This document shows positions 8,448 to 15,115 of a stretch of 29,944 nucleotides of DNA, piece after piece. Both the position numbers and the translations under genes were made by a program. The notes beneath the pieces are model-generated. The model ran no database searches. It was not told the DNA's origin and worked only from the letters and a program-made list of their open reading frames with translations. The stretch spans positions 1-29,944 of the forward strand of contig CAYXNM010000017.1 of assembly GCA_964466385.1 (NCBI GenBank). The letters run 5' to 3'. Within the stretch, counting starts at the first letter, position 1. Each line of letters begins with the position of its first letter. Source of the stretch: UBA5972 sp964466385 (lineage in GTDB: Bacteria; Pseudomonadota; Alphaproteobacteria; Rhodobacterales; Rhodobacteraceae).

Positions 8448-9265
8448 GCCATGGCCGCGCGAAACAGATTGGCCGCGGACTGCACATGAATGCCGCCGTC
8501 AAGCGGCAGAATGGCGCCCGTTACATAAGAACCGCCCGCGCCGCACAAGAACAGCGTCGCCGCGGCAATGTCCGCGGGCAGGCCGCAACGTCCCAGCGGA
8601 ACATCCGCGCCGACCTTTGCAGCGGTTTCGTCGTTCTCTGTCGCAAAGGCGGTCATTTTGGAACGGAACGGTCCCGGCGCGAACGCGTTCACCGTTATTT
8701 TCAGCCCGGCAAGTTCCTTGGCGAGAATCCTCGTCAACTGATGAACCGCCGCTTTTGACGCCGCATAGGAATAGGCCCCGTCCCCAAGGGCGGCCGACCC
8801 CATGACGGACCCCAGATTGATAACCCGCGCAGGATCCTCGTGACTGGACGCGGCGCTGAGATCGGGCAGGAGCGCCTGTGTGAGGTGGAACAGGCCGTCC
8901 ACGTTGACCGCCATCACCCGGTGCCACGCGGCGTGCGGGAACTGACCAAGCGGCGCCCCCCACGTGGTTCCCGCATTGTTGACAAGGATATGGAGCTTGT
9001 CGGTGCGGTCCCGCACGGCCGCCACAATGGCCGCAACCCCTTCCTCGCTTGCCACGTCGCCTTCAAAGGCGACAACATTCCCCGGATAGCCCAGCGCGTT
9101 GATTTCCGCAGCCGCGGCTTTGACCGCGTGTTGTTTTCGCGAGGTGATGAAGACTTCGGCACCCCCCATGGCCAGCGCCTCGGCCACCATACGGCCAATG
9201 CCGGTGCCACCGCCCGTGACCAGTGCGCGTTTTTCGGAAACCGAAAACAAATCGTCAAGCTTCAC
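8444..9265 (-). CDS. RhlG-like short-chain dehydrogenase/reductase, probably NADPH-dependent; first gene of the leftward operon
   Basis: A 273-residue classical SDR with TGGGTGIG at 17-24, TSRK at 41-44 (a basic residue after strand two suggests NADP(H)), NNAG at 96-99, and S153, Y167 and K171 as the catalytic residues. The opening MKLDDLFSVSEKRALVTGG and the overall length match the RhlG-type 3-oxoacyl reductase group. It starts with GTG at 9265, with GGGGCGG upstream. It is the promoter-proximal gene of the eight-gene leftward operon and faces the TetR gene across 124 bases of control DNA. Likely reactions are reduction of a 3-oxo- or 4-oxoacyl-CoA to the hydroxy form, or the reverse. With two SDRs of opposite predicted cofactor preference in one operon, an epimerisation by oxidation and re-reduction is also possible. 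Confidence 0.88.
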   Translation of the reverse strand: MKLDDLFSVSEKRALVTGGGTGIGRMVAEALAMGGAEVFITSRKQHAVKAAAAEINALGYPGNVVAFEGDVASEEGVAAIVAAVRDRTDKLHILVNNAGTTWGAPLGQFPHAAWHRVMAVNVDGLFHLTQALLPDLSAASSHEDPARVINLGSVMGSAALGDGAYSYAASKAAVHQLTRILAKELAGLKITVNAFAPGPFRSKMTAFATENDETAAKVGADVPLGRCGLPADIAAATLFLCGAGGSYVTGAILPLDGGIHVQSAANLFRAAMA

Positions 9266-9312
9266 CGCAACCGCCCCTTCTTTCGCGCCAGGAAGAAAAC
9301 CCGGCGATTGAC

Positions 9313-9332
9313 AACATACCGGTTAGTATGTT
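9313..9332. promoter_or_regulatory. Palindromic operator, likely bound by the adjacent TetR regulator
   Basis: AACATAC (9313-9319) and GTATGTT (9326-9332) are perfect 7-bp inverted arms around CGGTTA, 20 bp in all, a typical size and symmetry for a TetR-family operator. It is the only such palindrome in the 124-base divergent region. It overlaps the predicted -10 element of the leftward promoter. It also shares one base with a TTGACA hexamer (9308-9313) that could be the -35 of a rightward tetR promoter, although no good rightward -10 was found. Binding here would block the left operon and probably autoregulate the right one. I did not see a second copy of the arms elsewhere in the window. 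Confidence 0.75.
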
Positions 9333-9354
9333 TCTGTTCTTCACTCTTTGTAAA
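9325..9354 (-). promoter_or_regulatory. Predicted sigma-70-type promoter of the leftward acyl-CoA operon
   Basis: Read on the minus strand, TTTACA (9354-9349) matches the -35 consensus at five of six positions. CATACT (9330-9325) matches the -10 at four of six, with an 18-base spacer. The -10 lies inside the palindromic operator, which fits repression. The GTG start of the first gene is at 9265, leaving a leader of roughly 50 bases. This is a by-eye prediction only. Confidence 0.45.
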
Positions 9355-9389
9355 GACAAAAAATCAAGACAGGACTGCTGCGGCCCGCG

Positions 9390-10046
9390 ATGAATTCCCA
9401 AACGCCCCCACGCAAGGACCGCCCAGCACCGCTGGAGGTGCTGGACGCCGCCGCGCAATGTTTCATGCAGAACGGTTACGCCGAGACCTCGCTTGATGAC
9501 GTGGCACGCCACATGGGGGCGACCAAGGGGCGGATTTATCACTATTTCGGATCGAAATCCGAATTGCTGCACGCCGTGCGAAAACGCGCGATGTCGTTGA
9601 ATTTCGCTGCGATTTCCGCACCTTACAACAGCGATCTTCTGCCGGTTGAGAAATTCAGGGCCATGGCACATGCCCACGCGCTCAACATGATGAAAGAACA
9701 GGCCTACCAGCAAGCCCTCTTTGACCGCCTGCGCCTGCACGTCACCGGCGGTGCCAGCGCAAAACGCGACGGTTTCCTGCAGGAATTCATGGCCGACCGC
9801 CGCGCGTTCGAAGACATGTTCCGCGCCGTGATCATCGAGGGCCAGGCGCGGGGCGATTTTCAGGTCGGGTCGATCTCCTACGCACTTCACGGCGTGATCA
9901 CGATGATCAATTCGACGGTCTCATGGTACCGGCCACGCGCTGCCGACCCGGCGGACGCGCCCGCGCAAATCGCGGACGAACTTGTGAACATGGCGCTGCG
10001 CGCGCTTGGGGCAAACGACACATCAATCAAAGGATCAAACCGATGA
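9390..10046 (+). CDS. TetR/AcrR-family transcriptional regulator of the acyl-CoA island
   Basis: A 218-residue regulator. The N-terminal helix-turn-helix runs over about residues 16-60, with recognition-region residues TSLDDVARHMGATKGRIYHY (33-52) typical of TetR. The C-terminal part is the helical ligand-binding and dimerisation domain and contains no enzyme motif. The ATG at 9390 has only a weak ribosome site (AGGA about 15 bases upstream), suggesting low expression. It is divergent from the leftward operon, and its TGA overlaps the ATG of the ACAD11-like gene (10043-10046), so it heads a four-gene rightward operon. By analogy with FadR/PsrA-type TetR regulators the inducer is probably an acyl-CoA or CoA intermediate of the encoded pathway. 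Confidence 0.92.
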   Translation: MNSQTPPRKDRPAPLEVLDAAAQCFMQNGYAETSLDDVARHMGATKGRIYHYFGSKSELLHAVRKRAMSLNFAAISAPYNSDLLPVEKFRAMAHAHALNMMKEQAYQQALFDRLRLHVTGGASAKRDGFLQEFMADRRAFEDMFRAVIIEGQARGDFQVGSISYALHGVITMINSTVSWYRPRAADPADAPAQIADELVNMALRALGANDTSIKGSNR

Positions 10047-11272
10047 ATCTGGGGATCTCAGAAAAGCTGAAGCCATTGCTGAGCAAGGTCGCGACCATGG
10101 TGCGCGACGAAATCGAGCCATTGGAGGCCGAGTATCTGGCCGACGTCGACAAAGGCGACCGCTGGCAATTCACCGACCGTCAGACCGAGATTCTGGAAAG
10201 CCTGAAGGCCAGGGCCAGGGCCGCGGGGCTTTGGAACTTCTGGCTGACCGACAGCGCCAGCGGCTACGGCCTCAGCACGGTTGAATACGCCTATCTGGCC
10301 GAAGAAATGGGCAAGGCCCATCTGGGGGCCGAAGTTTTCAACTGCTCGGCCCCGGATACGGGCAACATGGAGGTGTTGGAGCGTTACGGAACCCCGGCTC
10401 AGAAAAAGCGCTGGCTGGAGCCGTTGCTGAACGGCGAAATCCGGTCCGCTTATCTGATGACGGAACCCGATGTTGCGTCGTCCGACGCGACGAACATTGC
10501 CATGTCGTGCGTGCGTGAGGGCGATGAATACGTGCTCAACGGCGAAAAATGGTGGGCCTCGGGCGCTGGCGACCCGCGCTGTGCGATTTACGTCGTGATG
10601 GTCGCCAGTCCGGACGAAAACCGGCCCCGACATGCACAGCACTCCATGATTCTGGTGCCCGCGGACACCAAAGGTGTGCAAAAGGTTCGCGCCATGCAGG
10701 TCTACGGCGAGGACGACGCCCCGCACGGACATCTTCACATACGGTTCACCGATGTGCGTGTGCCCGCCGAAAACCTGCTGCTGGGCGAAGGGCGGGGGTT
10801 TGACATTTCGCAGGGGCGGCTTGGGCCGGGACGCATTCACCATTGCATGCGCGCCATCGGACAGGCCGAAAAGGCACTGGCGCTGATGTGCAAACGCGGC
10901 CTTGAGCGCACGGCTTTCGGCAAGCCGGTTGCGAAACTCGGCGGGAATTTCAACGTCATCGCAAATTGCCGGATGGAGATCGAACAGGCGCGTCTCCTAT
11001 GCCTCAAGGCCGCTTGGATGATGGATCAGGGGGATGCGCGCGCGGCAGCCCCGTGGATCAGTCAGATCAAGGTGGTCGCCCCGAACATGGCGCTGAAAGT
11101 CACCGACGAGGCCGTTCAGATGTTCGGCGGTCAGGGCATCAGTCAGGACACGCCACTGGCGCGTCAATGGACCCACGTGCGCACCTTGCGACTGGCCGAC
11201 GGCCCGGATGCCGTGCACCGCATGCAGGTCGCGCGCGCCGAATTGCGCAAATTCACACAGGAACGCGTTTGA
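10043..11272 (+). CDS. ACAD11-like acyl-CoA dehydrogenase-fold enzyme (LvaC-like)
   Basis: A 409-residue protein. From memory it is strikingly close to the C-terminal half of animal ACAD11: FNCSAPDTGNMEVLERYG, MTEPDVASSDATNI, the EKWWASGAGDPRC segment, GEGRGFDISQGRLGPGRIHH and RLADGPDAVHR. The usual catalytic YEGT motif reads ADGP here, putting D386 where glutamate normally sits, as in ACAD11. In that family the flavin enzyme converts 4-phosphoacyl-CoA to an enoyl- or 3-hydroxyacyl-CoA with loss of phosphate. I chose ATG 10043, which overlaps the tetR stop (ATGA) and has AAAGGA eight bases upstream, over a longer frame open from 9923. Its kinase partner is at 6944-7963. A plain long-chain dehydrogenase role is less likely but cannot be excluded. 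Confidence 0.9.
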   Translation: MNLGISEKLKPLLSKVATMVRDEIEPLEAEYLADVDKGDRWQFTDRQTEILESLKARARAAGLWNFWLTDSASGYGLSTVEYAYLAEEMGKAHLGAEVFNCSAPDTGNMEVLERYGTPAQKKRWLEPLLNGEIRSAYLMTEPDVASSDATNIAMSCVREGDEYVLNGEKWWASGAGDPRCAIYVVMVASPDENRPRHAQHSMILVPADTKGVQKVRAMQVYGEDDAPHGHLHIRFTDVRVPAENLLLGEGRGFDISQGRLGPGRIHHCMRAIGQAEKALALMCKRGLERTAFGKPVAKLGGNFNVIANCRMEIEQARLLCLKAAWMMDQGDARAAAPWISQIKVVAPNMALKVTDEAVQMFGGQGISQDTPLARQWTHVRTLRLADGPDAVHRMQVARAELRKFTQERV

Positions 11273-12306
11273 TGAGCCTGCCCAAAACCATGAAGGCGCT
11301 GTTGCTGTGCGAGGACGGATATTCCCAATCGCCCGAGGTCAGCCCGACACTGGAAAACATCAAGACCTTCCTGAAACTTGCCGAGGTTCCTCTGCCTAAG
11401 CTCCGGCCCGGTCAGGTGCTGATCCGGGTCCGGATGGCCAGCGTCAATCCCTCGGACACGATTTTCGTGCAAGGGCATTACGGCCAGCCGCGCGTCAAGG
11501 GCGCGCCTGCAGGGTTTGAGGGCGTCGGCGAGGTCGTTGCCGGCAAGGGGCTTTATGCCGCTTACCTGAAGGGCAAGCGTGTCTCTTTCGTGGCAGGACC
11601 AACGGGATCGGGCGCGTGGGCCGAGTATGCGGTCTCGGACGCGGCTTCGGTCATTCCGTTGCGAAAGGATGTGCGCGACGAAGACGCTGCGGCCATGATC
11701 GTGAACCCGCTGACGGCGTCAGCAATGGTGGATCTGGTCCCTGAGAATGGCGCGTTCATCGCAACGGCCGGCGCCAGCCAACTGGGCAAACTGATGGCGG
11801 GGCTGGCAAAATCGACCGGGCGTCGGCTGATCTCGGTTACGCGCAGGGACGCGCCGCTTGAAACGCTGAAAACGCTGGGGGCCAGCCACGCGCTGAACGA
11901 AACCTCGGCGACCTTTGCTGCCGATCTCATGGCGGCGATCGGGGCGGAAAACCCGACGGTCCTGCTGGACGCGGTCGCGGGCGCGGTTTCCTCGCGGATA
12001 TTCAACGCGATGCCGAAAGACAGCCGGTGGATCGTTTATGGCAAGCTGACGACCGAGCCGCCGGAAATTCTGGAACCCGGCAAGCTGATCTTCATGCGCC
12101 AGCATATCGAGGGGTTCTGGCTGGTCACATGGATGGCGCGCACGCCTTTCCTGCGAAAGATGAAAACCATTCGCGCCGTTCAGGCCCGGTTTGCCTCAGG
12201 TGAATGGCAAACTGACATTGCGGCCCGCATAAACCTGAATGCGGCAATCAAAGACCTGCCCGGTGCACTGGCTTTGACCGATGGCAAGGTCATGATCACG
12301 ACCTGA
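11272..12306 (+). CDS. Zinc-free medium-chain dehydrogenase/reductase (quinone-oxidoreductase / enoyl reductase type)
   Basis: A 344-residue MDR protein with the N-terminal GroES-like domain (SVNPSDTIFVQGHYG at about 55-69, GFEGVGEVVAG just after) and a C-terminal Rossmann domain. No cysteine/histidine zinc set is visible, which places it with NADPH-dependent quinone oxidoreductases and mitochondrial-type enoyl reductases rather than alcohol dehydrogenases. The nucleotide loop is unusual: ATAGASQLGKLM replaces the common GxGxxG-type sequence. The start ATG (11272) shares one base with the preceding TGA (TGATG), showing tight coupling to the ACAD11-like gene. It could saturate an enoyl-CoA or remove reactive unsaturated intermediates. 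The long in-frame extension upstream to 10966 is antisense-like noise inside the neighbouring gene. Confidence 0.85.
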   Translation: MSLPKTMKALLLCEDGYSQSPEVSPTLENIKTFLKLAEVPLPKLRPGQVLIRVRMASVNPSDTIFVQGHYGQPRVKGAPAGFEGVGEVVAGKGLYAAYLKGKRVSFVAGPTGSGAWAEYAVSDAASVIPLRKDVRDEDAAAMIVNPLTASAMVDLVPENGAFIATAGASQLGKLMAGLAKSTGRRLISVTRRDAPLETLKTLGASHALNETSATFAADLMAAIGAENPTVLLDAVAGAVSSRIFNAMPKDSRWIVYGKLTTEPPEILEPGKLIFMRQHIEGFWLVTWMARTPFLRKMKTIRAVQARFASGEWQTDIAARINLNAAIKDLPGALALTDGKVMITT

Positions 12307-12362
12307 TCGTGCGCACGACCCCCGTATGACTCCCCTAAGACCTGAAACCATCAAGGCCGGAC

Positions 12363-13433
12363 ATGAAAACAGACATCCTCGTGAGCAAAACCGATATTCG
12401 TCAAACCGAAATATCGCAGTCTGAACTTTGCGATCCCAAAGATGGCGACGCGGTGCTGGCGATCGAAGGATTTGCCCTGACCACCAATAACGTCACCTAT
12501 GCCGCGACCGGTCCCGTGATCGGGTACTGGAAGTTCTTCCCAACCGGCCACAAGGGCATGGGCATCGTTCCGGCTTGGGGGTTCGCGCGGGTCTTGCGGT
12601 CGGCATCTGCGCAACTGAACGCGGGCGATCGTCTTTACGGGTTCGTTCCCATGTCAAGCCACCTGACGATCCGACCGTCTGCAAAGGGCGTAAACGTGCG
12701 CGACGTTGCCCCGCATCGCCTGGACCTGCCGCCCGTTTACAACATCTACCGGCGTGCCGGCGATTCACCCCCCGGTGACGACGCGCTTCGAAGCATATTT
12801 GCCCCCCTGCTCATCACATCTTACCTGCTTTTCGATTTCCTGAAGGACAATGGCTGGTTCGGCGCGGAACAGATCATCATCGGCAGCGCCTCCTCCAAGA
12901 CCGGTCTCGGTCTGGCGCGTTTTCTTGACGAGGCACGACCCGAGCGACCAGAAGTCGTCGCACTGACGTCGCGCACGAACAAGGCTTTTGTCAACGCGCT
13001 TGGAACCTGCGATCAGGTCGCGACTTATGACGCCCTTGAAACCGAAATCGCCCGACGTCCAAGTGTCTATGTGGATATGGCGGGCAATGCGGATGTGCGC
13101 ACGCGGCTTCATCACCATCTGGGCGACCACATGAAACACAGCGCCGCCGTTGGCACGAGCCATTGGGACAGGTTTGAACCAACCTCCGATCTGCCCGGCG
13201 CACGCCCGCGCTTTTTCTTCGCCCCCGCGCAGGTCGAAAAACGCCGGGCCGACTGGGGGTCGGCGGCGGTAGACCAGCGACTGGAGGCCGCATGGTCACG
13301 CGTCGCCCGCGAAAGCAGCCGCTGGATGACCATCGCACATTCCCATGGCCTTGGGGCGGCAAGCGATGTTTATCGCACGCTGGCAAGCGGAAAGGTGGAC
13401 CCGGCACAGGGCCACTATATCAATCTGGTTTAA
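12363..13433 (+). CDS. DUF2855 family protein (MDR-superfamily-like, function unknown)
   Basis: A 356-residue protein I recognise as DUF2855. It has the opening block AIEGFALTTNNVTYAATG, then YWKFFPTGHKGMGIVPAWGF and GDRLYGFVPMSSHL, and a Rossmann-like second half with IIIGSASSKTGLGLARFL. The layout resembles a medium-chain reductase whose catalytic domain has diverged; no zinc ligands are evident. It starts at ATG 12363, 56 bases after the MDR stop, with AAGGCCGG just upstream, and is the last rightward gene of the island. DUF2855 genes often lie beside acyl-CoA dehydrogenase genes. An NADPH-linked reductase role is inference from the fold alone. It converges with the sulfotransferase gene, leaving eight bases between stops. 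Confidence 0.85.
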   Translation: MKTDILVSKTDIRQTEISQSELCDPKDGDAVLAIEGFALTTNNVTYAATGPVIGYWKFFPTGHKGMGIVPAWGFARVLRSASAQLNAGDRLYGFVPMSSHLTIRPSAKGVNVRDVAPHRLDLPPVYNIYRRAGDSPPGDDALRSIFAPLLITSYLLFDFLKDNGWFGAEQIIIGSASSKTGLGLARFLDEARPERPEVVALTSRTNKAFVNALGTCDQVATYDALETEIARRPSVYVDMAGNADVRTRLHHHLGDHMKHSAAVGTSHWDRFEPTSDLPGARPRFFFAPAQVEKRRADWGSAAVDQRLEAAWSRVARESSRWMTIAHSHGLGAASDVYRTLASGKVDPAQGHYINLV

Positions 13434-13441
13434 GCCCCCAG

Positions 13442-14095
13442 TCAGGGGTCAAACCGATAACCGAACCGCGCAATGTCGGCTTTGCAAAGCGACGCGACAC
13501 GGGCGGCATCGGCGTCGCTGTAATACCCGCGCCAGTCCCGCGCACGTTCTGATGTGTTGATCTTTGGCGGAACCGGCAAGCGCAGGCCCAGCCTTTCCTC
13601 GATGAGCGCGATCCCATCCGGTAATTCCTCGATCTTCATATAGAGATCGCATCGCTCGCGCCCCGTCGCGTCCCTGACATATGTTTCATAGCCGTTCCGC
13701 GCCACCGCTGCCTGCGTTTGCGTGTCGCTAAGAAAGCTCGAAAAATCCACCGCGCGGGCCAGCGCGATCGCCGGATGATCGAATGTCTGCGCCCGTGCCC
13801 AAGTGTAGTAACTCACCATCCGGTCCCACGGATTTCGCACCAGCGTAAAGACGAAATAGCCCTGAAAACCCGTTTTGGGCATCAAATCCACGATATCCGA
13901 AAGGGTCGAATGCTTCCACAAACGCGCCGATGTCTGCAAGGCTTTCACCCGCTTGCGCCGTCGTTTGGCCTTGGGCGTATCCCCGATCAGGATATCGTCC
14001 TTCATGGCCTTGCTTTCCAAAGCCAGAGCCAGCGAAGTGCCGCCGGTTTTCGGGATATGAACAAAGATATAGCGCCGCGAATGCGAAATGATCAT
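13442..14095 (-). CDS. Small PAPS-dependent sulfotransferase-family protein
   Basis: A 217-residue protein with both PAPS-binding elements: the 5'-phosphosulfate loop HIPKTGGTS (13-21, with K16) close to the N-terminus and the 3'-phosphate segment TLVRNPWDRMVSYY (84-97). It has no signal peptide or membrane segment. This is the compact 'sulfotransferase family 2' type seen near polysaccharide or lipid modification genes in marine bacteria; the acceptor is unknown. I chose ATG 14095 because it overlaps the TGA of the upstream transporter (ATGA) and places the PAPS loop right at the N-terminus. The frame upstream to 14197 lies inside the transporter gene and is not convincing. A basic stretch (KAKRRRKRVK, 42-51) could contact a polyanionic acceptor. 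Confidence 0.85.
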   Translation of the reverse strand: MIISHSRRYIFVHIPKTGGTSLALALESKAMKDDILIGDTPKAKRRRKRVKALQTSARLWKHSTLSDIVDLMPKTGFQGYFVFTLVRNPWDRMVSYYTWARAQTFDHPAIALARAVDFSSFLSDTQTQAAVARNGYETYVRDATGRERCDLYMKIEELPDGIALIEERLGLRLPVPPKINTSERARDWRGYYSDADAARVASLCKADIARFGYRFDP

Positions 14096-15006
14096 GCCCG
14101 CGCCCTCAGGGCGATGATGCTGCCGGAAAGCACGATGGCCATGATCCCCGCCCCGGTCTGAAAATCGGGCAGGTGGTGATAAAGCAGATATCCCCAAAAG
14201 GCCGCGGAAATCAGAAACGAATATTCAAAAACGACGACGCGCGACACATCGGCAAGCTGATACCCCCGCGTCAGAAAGCCAACGGCAACCAGCGATCCGA
14301 AGGCCTGCACCAACGTCCAGAGCGTAAACTGCGCCGTCGGCGCCACCCACCCGCGTGTGAAGAAAACAAAATCCGGGCCGGCATCCTGAGCGCTTGGAAA
14401 AAGGCCGAACCACAAAAGCCCCGCGCATCCCCAGATGCCAAGCGCCAAAAACAGCCCCAGCAGCAACGTCATGGTGGTTTCCTGAACGCACCAGCGCCGC
14501 GTCGCTATGCCGTTGAGCGCATAGAACACGCCTCCGATCACCGGCAGAAGCGAAAGCAGGGAAACCTCGCCCGTGCCGGGGCCAAGCACCAGCAGAACCC
14601 CCAGGAAACCAATGAGAACGGCCGCGACCCGCCAGAACCCGATCCGCTCGCCAAGAAACACCACCGAAATCAGCAAGACGAAAATCGGTGCCGTAAACAA
14701 GCCAGCCCCGGCCTGCGCGATCGGAATGACCCCGGCGGACCCGAAATAAAGCACCATGGATGTCGAAAAGAAGAAACTGCGCAAAGCGACCGCGCCCCGA
14801 TTGCGCGGACGCAACCGCCATCCCAGCACGGGTGCAAGCGCCAGCACGGTTGCGATGACAACGCCCGCGCGCACCGCGTGGAACTGCCAAAGACCGGCAT
14901 CTTCGGCGATCAGGGGGATGAAATTGTCGATCAGCCCGATACCGGTCATCGCCAGTATGACAAACGCGGCCCCTTTCAACGGTTTGTCGGGAATTCCTGA
15001 GTCCAT
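14092..15006 (-). CDS. EamA/DMT-superfamily ten-helix transporter
   Basis: A 304-residue integral membrane protein made of two EamA repeats of about five helices each. Hydrophobic segments are evident, for example GAAFVILAMTGIGLIDNFI near the N-terminus, VLLISVVFLGERIGF with the family's conserved glutamate, VLIGFLGVLLVLGPG, and IMAIVLSGSIIALRA at the C-terminus. Such proteins export or exchange small metabolites; many roseobacter members have no known substrate. It starts at ATG 15006, divergent from the acyl-CoA synthetase. Its stop overlaps the sulfotransferase start by four bases, so the two are co-translated. The sulfotransferase could modify a compound this protein moves, but nothing in the sequence proves it. 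Confidence 0.9.
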   Translation of the reverse strand: MDSGIPDKPLKGAAFVILAMTGIGLIDNFIPLIAEDAGLWQFHAVRAGVVIATVLALAPVLGWRLRPRNRGAVALRSFFFSTSMVLYFGSAGVIPIAQAGAGLFTAPIFVLLISVVFLGERIGFWRVAAVLIGFLGVLLVLGPGTGEVSLLSLLPVIGGVFYALNGIATRRWCVQETTMTLLLGLFLALGIWGCAGLLWFGLFPSAQDAGPDFVFFTRGWVAPTAQFTLWTLVQAFGSLVAVGFLTRGYQLADVSRVVVFEYSFLISAAFWGYLLYHHLPDFQTGAGIMAIVLSGSIIALRARA

Positions 15007-15033
15007 TTTCTGCCCTTTGGCCCCGCTATCGTG

Positions 15034-15059
15034 TCAAATCGCGCTTGCGCCTCATTTGA
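15034..15059. promoter_or_regulatory. Inverted repeat in the divergent DMT-transporter / acyl-CoA synthetase control region
   Basis: TCAAAT (15034-15039) and ATTTGA (15054-15059) form 6-bp inverted arms around a GC-rich spacer that itself contains GCGCTTGCGC. It lies near the middle of the 109-base divergent gap, where a regulator could act on both genes. It differs from the TetR palindrome at 9313, so the same regulator is not implied. A TTGAAA hexamer (15056) overlaps the right arm, but no convincing -10 follows. Confidence 0.3.
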
Positions 15060-15115
15060 AACTGTCCAGAATACGGACGCGATTGGCGCTTCAAAGAATG
15101 CTGGGAGATCACACA

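Noticed and set aside
10043..11272. A small LvaB-like gene near the kinase or dehydrogenase
   Set aside because: All gaps in both operons are under 60 bases and fully accounted for; no extra small frame with a ribosome site fits.
12298..12318. A terminator at the MDR stop codon
   Set aside because: TCGTGCGCACGA (12307-12318) is a perfect palindrome and CACGA/TCGTG overlap it, but there is no T-run and DUF2855 follows on the same strand; kept only as a note.
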